Below, one piece after another: positions 17,703 through 26,425 of a stretch of DNA of 64,000 bases. Each line of letters begins with the position of its first letter. The first letter of the stretch is position 1. Below the pieces are notes generated by a model. It made no database searches. It was not told the origin of the DNA and saw only the letters and a list, made by a program, of their open reading frames with translations. The translations under genes were made by a program, and so were the position numbers. The DNA is from Erwinia sp. 198 (GTDB lineage: Bacteria > Pseudomonadota > Gammaproteobacteria > Enterobacterales > Enterobacteriaceae), in the NCBI RefSeq assembly GCF_003937915.1, contig NZ_RHUM01000003.1:231605-295604 (forward strand). The letters run 5' to 3'.

Positions 17703-19457
17703 ATGTCCTTTACCCTGCGCCCCTATCAACAGGAAGCCGTTGACGCCACGCTCAGCTACTTCCGTCGCTCTCACCAGCCCGCCGTGATTGTCCTGCCGAC
17801 CGGCGCGGGCAAAAGCCTGGTGATCGCCGAACTGGCGCGGCTGGCGCGCGGACGCGTGCTGGTACTGGCGCACGTCAAAGAGCTGGTGGCGCAGAACCAC
17901 AGCAAATATCAGGCTTACGGCCTGCAGGCCGATATCTTTGCCGCCGGTCTGCAAAAGAAAGAGAGCCGCAGCAAGGTAGTATTCGGCAGCGTACAGTCGG
18001 TGGCCCGCAACCTTGCGCAGTTCGACAGCGAGTTTTCGCTGCTGATTGTGGATGAGTGTCACCGCATCGGCGACGCCGAAGACAGCCAGTACCAGCAGAT
18101 CCTCAACCATCTGCGCCAGCGCAATCCGCAGCTGCGTCTGCTGGGCCTGACCGCCACGCCTTATCGCCTGGGCAAAGGCTGGATCTATCAGTTTCACTAT
18201 CATGGCATGGTGCGCGGCGACGAGCGCGCGCTGTTCCGCGACTGCATCTATGAGCTGCCGCTGCGCTATATGATTAAACATGGCTTTCTGGTGCCGCCGG
18301 AAAGGCTGGATATGCCGGTGGTGCAGTACGATTTCAGCCGCCTGACGGCCAAAGAAAACGGCCTGTTCAGCGAGGCCGATCTCAACCTTGAGCTGAAGCA
18401 GCAGCAGCGTATTACGCCGCATATCATTCAGCAGATCGTTGAGTTTGCGCAGGATCGTCAGGGCGTGATGATTTTTGCCGCCACGGTCGAGCATGCCAAA
18501 GAGGTACTGGGTCTGCTGCCCGACAGCAAGGCGCTGATCAGCGCCACCACGCCCGCCGCCGAGCGCGATGCGCTTATTACCGCCTTTAAAGCGCGCGAGC
18601 TGCGCTACATGGTTAACGTGGCGGTCTTGACCACCGGCTTTGACGCGCCGCACGTCGATCTTATCGCCATTCTTCGCCCTACGGAATCGGTCAGCCTGTA
18701 TCAGCAGATTGTCGGACGCGGGCTGCGGCTGTGCCCTGGCAAAACCGACTGCCTGATCCTGGACTACGCGGGTAATCCGCACGATATCTTTACGCCGGAA
18801 GTGGGCGCGCCCAAGGGCAAAAGCGACAATAAACCGGTGCAGGTTTTCTGCCCGGCCTGCGGCTTTGCCAATACGTTCTGGGGCAAAACCACCGCCGACG
18901 GCACCCTCATTGAGCACTTTGGCCGCCGCTGCCAGGGCGTAATGGAAGACGACGACGGCGAGCGCGAGCAGTGCGACTTCCGCTTTCGCTTTAAAAGCTG
19001 CCCGCACTGCAACGCCGAGAACGATATCGCCGCCCGACGCTGTCATCAGTGTGACGCGGTGCTGGTCGATCCCGACGATATGCTGAAGGCGGCGCTAAAG
19101 CTGAAGGATGCGCTGGTGCTGCGCTGTGCCGCGATGGTGCTGGAAAACGGTCGTGATGAGAAAGGCGAGTGGCTAAAGGCGCGCTATTTCGATGAGGAAG
19201 CAACCGAAGTGAGCGAGCGCTTCCGCCTGAGCACGCCCGCCCAGCGCAAAGCCTTCGAGCAGCTGTTTATGCGGCCGCATCAGCGCGCGCCCGGGGTGCC
19301 GCTCGGCTGGGAAAACGCGGCGGATATCGTGGCGATGCAGCCGCTGCTGCGCCATCCCGATTTTGTCGTCGCCCGCAAACAGCGCAATTTCTGGCAGATC
19401 CGTGAAAAAGTGTTCGATTATCAGGGCCGTTTTCGACGCGCTAATGAAATCCGTTAA
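17703..19457 (+). CDS. radD: RadD (YejH), superfamily 2 helicase-like DNA repair ATPase
   Basis: RadD helps to resolve branched DNA during double-strand-break repair and interacts with SSB and RecA in E. coli. The ATG at 17703 ([15 protein letters not shown]) gives 584 residues (E. coli 586). Visible motifs are the Q-motif region RPYQ, Walker A LPTGAGKS near residue 37, DECH box [11 protein letters not shown], motif [14 protein letters not shown], and the C-terminal helicase part with [10 protein letters not shown] and [11 protein letters not shown] zinc-binding C-terminus follows: CPACG, then CPHC and CHQC pairs. The start is supported by the family N-terminus; an upstream in-frame extension of 26 codons is rejected. 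Confidence 0.95.
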   Translation: MSFTLRPYQQEAVDATLSYFRRSHQPAVIVLPTGAGKSLVIAELARLARGRVLVLAHVKELVAQNHSKYQAYGLQADIFAAGLQKKESRSKVVFGSVQSVARNLAQFDSEFSLLIVDECHRIGDAEDSQYQQILNHLRQRNPQLRLLGLTATPYRLGKGWIYQFHYHGMVRGDERALFRDCIYELPLRYMIKHGFLVPPERLDMPVVQYDFSRLTAKENGLFSEADLNLELKQQQRITPHIIQQIVEFAQDRQGVMIFAATVEHAKEVLGLLPDSKALISATTPAAERDALITAFKARELRYMVNVAVLTTGFDAPHVDLIAILRPTESVSLYQQIVGRGLRLCPGKTDCLILDYAGNPHDIFTPEVGAPKGKSDNKPVQVFCPACGFANTFWGKTTADGTLIEHFGRRCQGVMEDDDGEREQCDFRFRFKSCPHCNAENDIAARRCHQCDAVLVDPDDMLKAALKLKDALVLRCAAMVLENGRDEKGEWLKARYFDEEATEVSERFRLSTPAQRKAFEQLFMRPHQRAPGVPLGWENAADIVAMQPLLRHPDFVVARKQRNFWQIREKVFDYQGRFRRANEIR

Positions 19458-19477
19458 GGCACGCGGTGTTTAATGCG

Positions 19478-19506
19478 TTGCCCGCGCCGGCCTTGCCTGC
19501 TACAAT
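19478..19506 (+). promoter_or_regulatory. Promoter of rplY
   Basis: TTGCCC (19478-19483) and TACAAT (19501-19506) are separated by the optimal 17 bases. The resulting leader of about 86 bases precedes rplY. Confidence 0.75.
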
Positions 19507-19598
19507 ACGCCCCGCTTTTGCCGCTGGCGAAAGCTGAACAATCCAACCTGTTGCTGGGTCGCCTGTAGCAGGATAATTACTTAGAAAGAGACTGAACA

Positions 19599-19883
19599 AT
19601 GTTCACTATCAATGCAGAAGAACGTAAAGAGCAGGGTAAGGGTGCGAGCCGCCGCCTGCGTACAGCTAACAAATTCCCGGCCATTATCTATGGCGGTAAC
19701 GAAGCAGCTGTTGCTATCGAACTGGATCACGACTACGTGATGAACATGCAGGTTAAGCCTGAGTTCTACACCGACGTGCTGACTCTGGTTGTTGACGGCA
19801 AAGAAACTAAAGTAAAAGTGCAGGCTGTACAGCGTCACCCGTTCAAGCCAAAACTGCACCACATCGACTTCGTTCGCGCTTAA
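19599..19883 (+). CDS. rplY: 50S ribosomal protein L25
   Basis: L25 is the short (single-domain) 5S rRNA-binding protein of enterobacteria, 94 residues exactly as in E. coli. Family features are the N-terminal [20 protein letters not shown] and the closing [18 protein letters not shown]. It has its own promoter and terminator, with a good AGAAAGAGA ribosome site. Codon choice is strongly biased to the highly expressed set, unlike the neighbouring genes. Confidence 0.97.
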   Translation: MFTINAEERKEQGKGASRRLRTANKFPAIIYGGNEAAVAIELDHDYVMNMQVKPEFYTDVLTLVVDGKETKVKVQAVQRHPFKPKLHHIDFVRA

Positions 19884-19909
19884 TTGCCGACCGATCTCTT
19901 TGTGAAGAA

Positions 19910-19935
19910 AACGCCGCTTAATGCGGCGTTTTTTT
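19910..19935 (+). terminator. Intrinsic terminator of rplY
   Basis: AACGCCGC pairs with GCGGCGTT around TTAAT, followed by a T run. It is 26 bases after the stop. Confidence 0.92.
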
Positions 19936-19974
19936 ATGGGCGTTGGTCAGCAGCGGGCATCCCTGCCGCTGCGC

Positions 19975-20979
19975 TTATTTGCCGCCGCTGCGACGCTGTA
20001 GCTGGTCACGCAGATTAGGCGGCGTGCCTTTGATGGTCAGCGTATCGGTAGCCGGATCCCAGAAAATGCGCTCGCCCAGCAGCATGGCGTCAAAGTTAAT
20101 GGTCAGCCCGCCGCCGCTGCCAGCGAATTTTGTCAGCTGGCGCAGCGTGCTGCGATCCGCCGGGAAGCTCTCTTCCAGCTCGTAACCCTGCTCCTGGGTA
20201 AAATCCTGAAAGGTTTTTTCGCCCAGCGGTGCCAGCTCTTTCGACAGGCCTTCCAGCTCGATCTCTTCGCCCGACTGCAGCTGTTCGTTGCAGTAACTGT
20301 AAACCTGCTGACGATAGTTCTGACGCTCATTTTTATCCAGCGCCGCCTCCGCACAGTAGTCGTCCACCGCCTGAAGCAGACCACGGTTCTGCGCTTTGGT
20401 GTCCAGGCCCACGCTGGCACCAAGGAAATCCATAAAGAAGTCGGCGACCTTGCGCCCTACTCTGCCACGCAGAAAGGTCAGGTAGCGAGTTGATTCCGGA
20501 TTGGTTTCCCATTCGGTCAGATCGATACGCGCCACGATATCCGCATGGTTAATATCCAGATAGTGGGTGGTGCTGATATCCAGTTCTTCGTTAACGCGCA
20601 TGCTGTTCTGGCTATTCAGCACCGCAACCAGCAGATACTCCACCGCCAGATAGCGATAGTGGGCAAACAGCACCACGCCGCCGTCCGCAAAGGGATACTT
20701 AGCGAGTTCGTCGCGTAAACGTCCGGTCGCCGCGCGGCTGAAGGCCAGAAAATCATCCTGGCCCTTCCGGCAGTTGCGCAGCGCGTCGGCCAGCTCGCTC
20801 TCTTCATTAAACAGGCCGTAAGCCTTGCTTTTGGCGCTGTAGACGCGATGCAGCTCCTCCATCATCGCCGTAACCGGGCCATTGGCCGGCAGCAGCGACT
20901 CCCGCAGCACCAGCTCCAGCGTCTGCTCGTCACGCTTAATCATCTGATGAAGGGCAATCTGCTCGATATCCAGACTCAT
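19975..20979 (-). CDS. yejK: Nucleoid-associated protein YejK (NdpA)
   Basis: YejK is a nucleoid-associated protein that in E. coli interacts with topoisomerase IV and gyrase. The 334 residues (E. coli 335) start [19 protein letters not shown] and end in a basic tail ([11 protein letters not shown]). The middle has the conserved [22 protein letters not shown] and [21 protein letters not shown]. The start has AGGAGAG upstream. It is divergent from yejL and convergent with rplY across the rplY terminator. Confidence 0.95.
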   Translation of the reverse strand: MSLDIEQIALHQMIKRDEQTLELVLRESLLPANGPVTAMMEELHRVYSAKSKAYGLFNEESELADALRNCRKGQDDFLAFSRAATGRLRDELAKYPFADGGVVLFAHYRYLAVEYLLVAVLNSQNSMRVNEELDISTTHYLDINHADIVARIDLTEWETNPESTRYLTFLRGRVGRKVADFFMDFLGASVGLDTKAQNRGLLQAVDDYCAEAALDKNERQNYRQQVYSYCNEQLQSGEEIELEGLSKELAPLGEKTFQDFTQEQGYELEESFPADRSTLRQLTKFAGSGGGLTINFDAMLLGERIFWDPATDTLTIKGTPPNLRDQLQRRSGGK

Positions 20980-21135
20980 GTAAACTCTCCTTTAAACTTA
21001 AGCGCGTATTCAATCACCGAGCGTGGTCGGGATCAACAGGCAACAACATTAACCTTTTCCAGATGATAAAATTGCAGAAAGAATCGCGCTTTTACGGTAA
21101 GATGCCGCCTTTTAATAATCGATAAATTTGACGCT

Positions 21136-21363
21136 ATGCCACAATCATCCCGTTACAGCGACGACCGCGTGGAAAAACTCCTCGCCGAAATGGTCAACGT
21201 GCTTGAAAAAGACAAGGCGCCCACCGATCTCTCTTTGATGGTGCTGGGCAATATGGTGACTAACCTGCTGAACACCAGCGTTGCTCCGGAGCAGCGCCGC
21301 GCGCTTGCGCGTTCATTTGCCGAGGCGCTTCAGGCTTCGGTACGTGAAGATAAAGCACACTGA
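21136..21363 (+). CDS. yejL: Conserved small protein YejL
   Basis: A UPF0352 family protein of 75 residues, all-helical, function unknown (E. coli 75). It contains [21 protein letters not shown] and [13 protein letters not shown]. Spacing to yejM is 12 bases, so both are read as one unit, and the pairing is conserved in enterobacteria. No strong ribosome site is visible before the ATG. Confidence 0.92.
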   Translation: MPQSSRYSDDRVEKLLAEMVNVLEKDKAPTDLSLMVLGNMVTNLLNTSVAPEQRRALARSFAEALQASVREDKAH

Positions 21364-21375
21364 TGTGATCCCGCT

Positions 21376-23124
21376 ATGGTAACAAGTCAGCCGCGCTACC
21401 GTGATAAAGTCTCCCAGATGATTGGCTGGGGGCATTGGTTCGCCCTGTTTAACATTATCTTTGCCCTTATCCTGGGTAGTCGCTATCTGATTGTTGCCGA
21501 CTGGCCTGCCTCGCTGGTCGGGCGTATCTATGCGTTTACCAGCTGGACAGGCCATTTTAGCTTTATTGTTTTCGCCGCCTACCTGCTGATTGTTTTTCCC
21601 CTGACGTTTGTGGTGATGTCGCAAAGACTGCTGCGCTTTCTTTCCGCCATCATCGCCACCACCGGGCTGACACTGCTGCTTATCGACAGCGCGGTGTTCG
21701 CCCGCTTCCACCTGCACCTTAACCCGGTCGTCTGGGAGCTGGTGGTCAATCCCGATCAAAGCGAAATGGCGCGTGACTGGCAGCTGATGTTTATCAGCGT
21801 ACCGGCTATTTTCCTGGTCGAGATGCTGTTCGCCACCTGGAGCTGGCAAAAGCTGCGCAGCCTGAACCGCCGCAGCTTTGGCAAGCCGCTGGCCGTGCTG
21901 TTTATCGTCACGTTCTTCGCCAGCCATTTAATGTATATCTGGGCCGATGCGAACTTCTATCGCCCTGTCACCATGCAGCGTTCCAACCTGCCGCTCTCTT
22001 ATCCGATGACGGCCCGCCGCTTTCTGGAGCGCCACGGCCTGCTGGATGCGCAGGAGTATCAGCGCCGGCTGGTGCAGCAGGGTAATCCGGAGGCGCTTTC
22101 GGTCGCCTATCCGCTGAACGATATTACTTTCCGCGATGGCGGCACCCGCAGCAATCTGCTGATCGTCACCGTGGACGGGCTGAACGAGGCCACGATGCCG
22201 AAACAGCTGCCGCATCTGGCCCGGTTCGCTCAGGATAACGTGCGTTTTACGCAGCATTTTAGCGCCGGCAGCCAGGCCGACAGCGGCCTGTTCGGCCTCT
22301 TTTACGGTATTTCGGCAGGCTATATGGACGGCGTGCTCTCTTCGCGCGTGCCTTCGGCGCTGACGGATGCGCTGGCGAAACAGGGTTACCAGTTTGGCCT
22401 GTTTGCCAGCGACGGCTTTGCTTCGCCGCTCTATCGTCAGGCGCTGCTGGCAGACTATTCGCTGCCCACTTCAGAAATCCAGTCCGATGCACAGACCGTT
22501 GCACAGTGGCAACGCTGGCTGGAAACGCAGAAAACGAAAGGCGCGCCCTGGTTCTCCTATCTTTCTTTGTCCGGCGGCAAAAATGCTGGCGTGGCGAAAG
22601 AAGCGGCACGGCGCTACGCGCGCAGTGCGGCAGAAGTGGATGTGCAAATCCAGAACGTGCTCGCCACGTTACAGGAGAAAGGCCTGCTGGATAATACGGT
22701 GGTGGTGATCACGGCACAGCATGGCGTGGCGCTGAACGACGATGACGATATGGGTAACCGTGCAAACCTACAGGTGCCGCTGGTGATCCACTGGCCGAAT
22801 ACGCCATCGCAGCAGATTGATAAGCTGACCAGCCATCAGGATATTATGACTACGCTGATGCAGCGGCTGCTGCACGTGCGCACGCCGGCTTCTGATTATT
22901 CGCAGGGCGAAGATCTGTTTGCCGTGCGCCGCAGCCATAACTGGGTAACCAGTATGCATGACGGCCAGCTGGTGGTAACCACACCAAACCTGACGCTGGA
23001 GCTGAACAGCAACGGCAGCTATACCGCCTGGGATGCTCAGGGCCAGCGGTTGAAAGATCACAAGCCGCAGCTGACGCTGCTGTTGCAGGTGCTGACGGAA
23101 GAGAAACGCTTTATCGCTAACTGA
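21376..23124 (+). CDS. yejM: Inner-membrane LPS-sensing regulator YejM (PbgA/LapC)
   Basis: YejM senses LPS at the periplasmic face and, through LapB (YciM), controls FtsH-dependent turnover of LpxC, the committed enzyme of lipid A synthesis. The 582 residues (E. coli 586) start with five predicted helices (about 20-185), then a basic linker and a periplasmic sulfatase-fold domain (about 240-582). Family features are LLIVTVDGLNEATMPKQLPHL, QHFSAGSQADSGLFGLFYG and VVITAQHG. The sulfatase metal site is incomplete, as in the family, which is regarded as catalytically inactive or weak. The N-terminal five-helix part is the essential part in E. coli. Confidence 0.95.
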   Translation: MVTSQPRYRDKVSQMIGWGHWFALFNIIFALILGSRYLIVADWPASLVGRIYAFTSWTGHFSFIVFAAYLLIVFPLTFVVMSQRLLRFLSAIIATTGLTLLLIDSAVFARFHLHLNPVVWELVVNPDQSEMARDWQLMFISVPAIFLVEMLFATWSWQKLRSLNRRSFGKPLAVLFIVTFFASHLMYIWADANFYRPVTMQRSNLPLSYPMTARRFLERHGLLDAQEYQRRLVQQGNPEALSVAYPLNDITFRDGGTRSNLLIVTVDGLNEATMPKQLPHLARFAQDNVRFTQHFSAGSQADSGLFGLFYGISAGYMDGVLSSRVPSALTDALAKQGYQFGLFASDGFASPLYRQALLADYSLPTSEIQSDAQTVAQWQRWLETQKTKGAPWFSYLSLSGGKNAGVAKEAARRYARSAAEVDVQIQNVLATLQEKGLLDNTVVVITAQHGVALNDDDDMGNRANLQVPLVIHWPNTPSQQIDKLTSHQDIMTTLMQRLLHVRTPASDYSQGEDLFAVRRSHNWVTSMHDGQLVVTTPNLTLELNSNGSYTAWDAQGQRLKDHKPQLTLLLQVLTEEKRFIAN

Positions 23125-23256
23125 GGCGCGGGTTTTAAAATTATTGCCCGCTCCCTGCTCTGCGTAAACCAGACGGCAACTTTGGCTATTTTCATAGCAG
23201 TCAACGTGTTAGCCGCTTGCAATCGTAGCGAATTTGCGTACTATTAGCTCACGCGT

Positions 23257-23333
23257 CGGCACGTAGCGCAGCCTGGTAGCGCACCGTCATGGGGTGTCGG
23301 GGGTCGGAGGTTCAAATCCTCTCGTGCCGACCA
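23257..23333 (+). tRNA. proL: tRNA-Pro, anticodon GGG
   Basis: This is a complete 77-base tRNA with an encoded CCA end. The acceptor stem CGGCACG pairs with CGTGCCG, followed by discriminator A and CCA. The T-loop is GGTTCAAATCC, and the anticodon GGG lies at 23291-23293, reading CCC/CCU. The anticodon stem holds one T-T mismatch, as in E. coli proL. It is found after yejM as in E. coli. I see no repeat of its 3' end further right, so no direct sign of an integrated element using it as attachment site. Confidence 0.98.
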
Positions 23334-23378
23334 AATACATATTCTGTCAGTACCGGTTACTGATGGAAACCCCGCAAG

Positions 23379-23411
23379 AACCCGCATTCTCTTTGAGCTT
23401 GCGGGTTTTTT
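23379..23411 (+). terminator. Terminator after tRNA-Pro
   Basis: AACCCGCA pairs with TGCGGGTT around a 13-base loop, followed by six T. It is 45 bases after the tRNA. Confidence 0.85.
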
Positions 23412-23690
23412 GTTGTCTGTAGGTAGCAGGATTTAGCGTATACAAATGGAGCAAGAGCTCTTCTTTTTAAGCCATAGCCTACTGAAGAAGAAAAGATCGG
23501 CTTGGTGGCTATATGAGACAGATCTTCAACGGCAAGCCCATGCTGTTCAGATCTGAACAACCCGACTACCTGGAAGATGACCACAGTCTCATCGAGAGCC
23601 ATTTTATATCTTTATTTTTTTACATAATGCAATATTGAGGGTGTTTTCTGGATAAACATCAGGCCCGGATGAAATCGGGCCTGAAAGAAG
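23412..23690. other. Junction of conserved and accessory DNA, no firm gene
   Basis: Short plus- and minus-strand reading frames (40-80 codons) exist here. None has a convincing ribosome site or a recognisable family. Base composition turns AT-rich towards the right. It may contain gene remnants. Confidence 0.35.
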
Positions 23691-23948
23691 CTACCGGGAG
23701 TGACAATTTTTTTTACAGAATGCCAATATTATCTTATAAAAAATACCTGCAAGGGCGAAGTCTGTCAGAAGAATTGCCGGGAAATAAACACTCTCCGGGT
23801 CTTTCACTCCGATACAATCTGAAATTTTAAACCAAAAATCCAATTGATTTTCAGACATTGGATAAGGGGGGTGGATAAATTTTAATGACAAAAGAAATAA
23901 TACGCAGAAAAGTATAATTTTTATAGCGTCACGGACATGTTTTGCCAT
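23691..23948 (-). CDS. Small hypothetical inner-membrane protein
   Basis: I do not recognise the family. The 85 residues show a hydrophobic helix at about 9-24 (IKIILFCVLFLLSL), a central soluble part with DFWFKISDCIGVKDPESVYF and a second helix (PAILLTDFALAGIFYKIILAF), ending in a basic tail. The ATG has GAGGTAA eight bases upstream. It starts inside the last codons of a decayed reading frame on the same strand (23929-24160), an overlap typical of coupled genes. The codons are AT-rich, unlike the conserved genes around it. Confidence 0.5.
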   Translation of the reverse strand: MAKHVRDAIKIILFCVLFLLSLKFIHPPYPMSENQLDFWFKISDCIGVKDPESVYFPAILLTDFALAGIFYKIILAFCKKNCHSR

Positions 23949-24160
23949 CAGCGATTACCTCTATATAGCCGTCAATCTCTATTTTTGTATCAGGAATATA
24001 TTCTTTTTTAGTATCTATCAATATGCCGCTTACTCTTAAATCTCTCCAGATTAATGATAGTGGTTTCCAGGCTGTAGTGCATTACAGATCCCAGGATCAT
24101 TTTGGCCTTGATGGCAGTGATATTTTAAACGCTAAATTTAGCTCTTTTCGCTTATTCCAT
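23929..24160 (-). pseudogene. Decayed gene remnant upstream of the small membrane protein
   Basis: Reading leftward from an ATG at 24160, which has GGAGG 11 bases upstream, one frame gives a protein-like sequence (AKRAKFSV, then NITAIKAKMILGSVMHYSLE) interrupted by two TAA codons. A second frame continues with SGILIDTKKEYIPDTKIEID and then GYIEVIADGKTCP before a stop at 23929-23931. The pieces look like one coding sequence with two stops and a frameshift. I do not recognise the family. The real extent is uncertain, and chance cannot be excluded. Confidence 0.3.
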
Positions 24161-24251
24161 ATCTGGTTTGTCCTCCAAAGGTGCAACAAGTTTGGTTTTA
24201 AGCCCTTCATGACAAATATGGAGGCTACAGTAAAGATCGCTGGTGGACGAG

Positions 24252-24720
24252 ATGAATAACAGAAATAGGAAATTTATGGTCATAGTGGTGCTGGCAGGTT
24301 TCACCTTACTTAGTTATTTACTATGGATATCTATACGGCCGGTTAAAATTATCGCCGTCCATCAAAGGAGTAGTCATTTTAGTGATGTACTGGTGAAAAA
24401 CTTTCCTGTTACTGATAAAGGAAAAATAGCATGGTGGTTAGAAAATAAGGAAATGCTAAAAAATAAATATAAGCTCCCCAACTCCGACTCAGATGGTTCT
24501 TTTTACATTACCTTCTGGTTATTTGTTGATGGCTACAAAAAAGAGGGTAAATATGACAGGCTGTGCTTCACAGACATGAAAAAAGAGAATAATTGCATTG
24601 ATAAAAATGCCGTTTTTTTCCGTAGAAGATGGCAGAGAAGGTTCCGTAATATTTACCCTTTACAACGGAACATATCGGATGGAAAAAAACGGTAAAATCG
24701 TTAAAGTTCAGCGTCAATGA
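24252..24720 (+). pseudogene. DUF943-family membrane protein gene, frameshifted in a T run
   Basis: The reading frame from ATG 24252 has an N-terminal helix (FMVIVVLAGFTLLSYLLW) and then RPVKIIAVHQ, VLVKNFPVTDKGKIAWWLEN and KEGKYDRLCFTDMKKENNCI. I recognise this pattern as the DUF943 family of enterobacteria, whose function is unknown. After DKNAVF the frame breaks at a run of seven T (24613-24619) and would end with an unrelated basic tail at 24695. With six T the frame continues as VEDGREGSVIFTLYNGTYRM then EKNGKIVKVQRQ to a TGA at 24718-24720, the expected family C-terminus. It may be a true null allele, a slippage-switchable gene or a base-calling error. AT-rich codons suggest transfer. 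Confidence 0.7.
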
Positions 24721-25125
24721 TTCCACCGCTATCCATATACTTTTTTAAACAGAGCAGCACTCTTCAGACTCTTCCCGATAAAGAATGGTCTTGTTGCCTC
24801 CACGTATCACTGCCCTAAGACGGCAAAATACCTATAGCGATGATGAAATTAATCCCGCACGGCTCTGCTGCGTTTGATTTTTCTTCCTGCACTCCCCGTG
24901 CAGCCGCCTTAGCTCCACATCATCGTACGTTAAGCCAGACCCGGCGGCTCTCTTTGTTATAAGAAAATCCTGACATATTAATTTCATTAACTGAATGATA
25001 TCTTTGAGGATCCCTGAGCCACCGTGACTGATAGCAGCGGCCAGCTATACGGGCGGTTACACCAGTGGCCAGGCACAGGGAAAACTAAAGCGGTTTTAAC
25101 TCTCATTATTTCAGGAAAACTGACT
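24721..25125. other. 405-base intergenic region before the glycosyltransferase gene
   Basis: No gene recognised. A short hairpin CTGCAC-TCCCC-GTGCAG lies at 24887-24903. The right part presumably holds the promoter of the glycosyltransferase gene, which I cannot define. Confidence 0.4.
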
Positions 25126-26316
25126 ATGACGGTGAAGATAAGCGGCAAGAATATCCAACGGCACGTGGCCATTTTTAACTGTGCTGAACAGGGACACGTC
25201 AACCCGACCCTGGGGCTGGTCAAAGCACTGGTCGCGCGGGGCTACAGGGTCAGCTATACCACCTCGCCAGAGTTTTCCTCTCTTGTCGCTTCCTGCGGCG
25301 CCACGCCGGTTTTGTTTGAACCCACTTTTACCAAAGAACAGCCACGACCAGAGGATATGGGCTACGTTGTCCGCGAGCTGGCGCAGGAAGCACAGGCGAC
25401 CTGCCGCCCTTTGCTGGCGGCCTTTGAGAACGACCGGCCCGACATTATCGCCTACGGCCCGCTTAGCTGGCTGGGCAAGATATTCGCCCATCTTTGGCAA
25501 GTTCCGGCCATCAGCCTTAATCCTACCCACGTCAGCTATCAGGGGCAGTCTGAGGAGTGGCTGGGCCTGTCGGGCGAAGAGTGGCCCTGCATACCGATTC
25601 TGGAAAAAATGCTGCATGACAATAACCTGAGCGTGGATCTTCGTGCCATCCTGGCCGCCCGCGATACTGCCATTGCCTTTATTCCGCGCTCTTTTCAGGA
25701 AAAACCCGACACTATTCCCCCTGGCGTAACCTTTGTCGGGCCAGAGATCAGGCCGGTAACCACGCAGCCTGGCTGGAAACCCGACTCAGCAGGACGGCCG
25801 ATTGTCGCCATTTCGCTGGGCTCCGTTTATACCCATCAGACCGCTTTTTTCCGCGCCTGCATTCAGGCCTTCGCCAATAGCGAGTGGCATGTCGTTATGG
25901 CTATTGGCCGCTATGTGGATCCCGCGCAGCTGGGAGCTCTGCCTGCCAATATTGAAATTCACCGTCAGATAGCTCAGCTTGAGGTGCTACAGGCGGCAAG
26001 CCTGTTTATCACCCATGCCGGGATGAACAGCCTGATGGAGGCCGTTTATTTCGGCGTGCCGGTGATAGCCGTGCCTCAGCAGGCTGAACAGCGCCTTAAT
26101 GCCCGGCGCGTTGAGGCGCTTGGCTTAGGAAAATATTTACCTCGCGAGACTCTTTCAGCCGCCAGCCTGCTTGCGGCCTCGCAGCAGATAAGCGCCGATC
26201 CGGCCTGTCAGAAAAACCTGGCCGCTCTACAGCAAGAAATTTATCAGGCAGGCGGCGCCAGCGCTGCGGCAGACGTATTCGATCGGATCCTGGCAGCAGG
26301 TCAGCGCGCTGCCTGA
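25126..26316 (+). CDS. Family 1 (MGT-type) UDP-glycosyltransferase
   Basis: This is a soluble GT-B fold enzyme of 396 residues, related to macrolide and flavonoid glycosyltransferases. The N-terminal acceptor domain starts HVAIFNCAEQGHVNPTLGLV with the catalytic-type histidine. The C-terminal sugar-nucleotide domain carries SLGSVYTHQ and the donor-binding motif THAGMNSLMEAVYFGVPVIAVPQQAEQ. It would transfer a sugar from a nucleotide donor to a small acceptor, identity unknown. The start ATG 25126 has AGGAAA nine bases upstream; the frame is open further left, but that stretch looks non-coding. It is followed 109 bases on by an alcohol dehydrogenase gene on the same strand. Confidence 0.85.
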   Translation: MTVKISGKNIQRHVAIFNCAEQGHVNPTLGLVKALVARGYRVSYTTSPEFSSLVASCGATPVLFEPTFTKEQPRPEDMGYVVRELAQEAQATCRPLLAAFENDRPDIIAYGPLSWLGKIFAHLWQVPAISLNPTHVSYQGQSEEWLGLSGEEWPCIPILEKMLHDNNLSVDLRAILAARDTAIAFIPRSFQEKPDTIPPGVTFVGPEIRPVTTQPGWKPDSAGRPIVAISLGSVYTHQTAFFRACIQAFANSEWHVVMAIGRYVDPAQLGALPANIEIHRQIAQLEVLQAASLFITHAGMNSLMEAVYFGVPVIAVPQQAEQRLNARRVEALGLGKYLPRETLSAASLLAASQQISADPACQKNLAALQQEIYQAGGASAAADVFDRILAAGQRAA

Positions 26317-26425
26317 CTGGTTTACACATTGCTGACGGCTGCCGCAAAGGCCTGACCAGGCAATCTGCCGGGCCTTTGGGCTGCCGTGAATAGAGTACTG
26401 TTTTAAACGCAGCCGGGAGCTGAAA

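Noticed and set aside
17538..19046. A 500-codon open extension upstream of rsuA, antisense to radD
   Set aside because: It has no family resemblance. The RsuA N-terminus is clear at 17537 and radD is well supported on the other strand; the open frame follows from GC-rich codon bias.
24023..24259. A 78-codon plus-strand frame before the DUF943 gene
   Set aside because: No ribosome site or family resemblance; it is antisense to the more protein-like decayed minus-strand sequence.
23257..25125. Genomic island integrated at tRNA-Pro
   Set aside because: The AT-rich DNA next to the tRNA suggested it, but I found no copy of the tRNA 3' end to the right, no integrase and no transposase. The idea remains open but unsupported.
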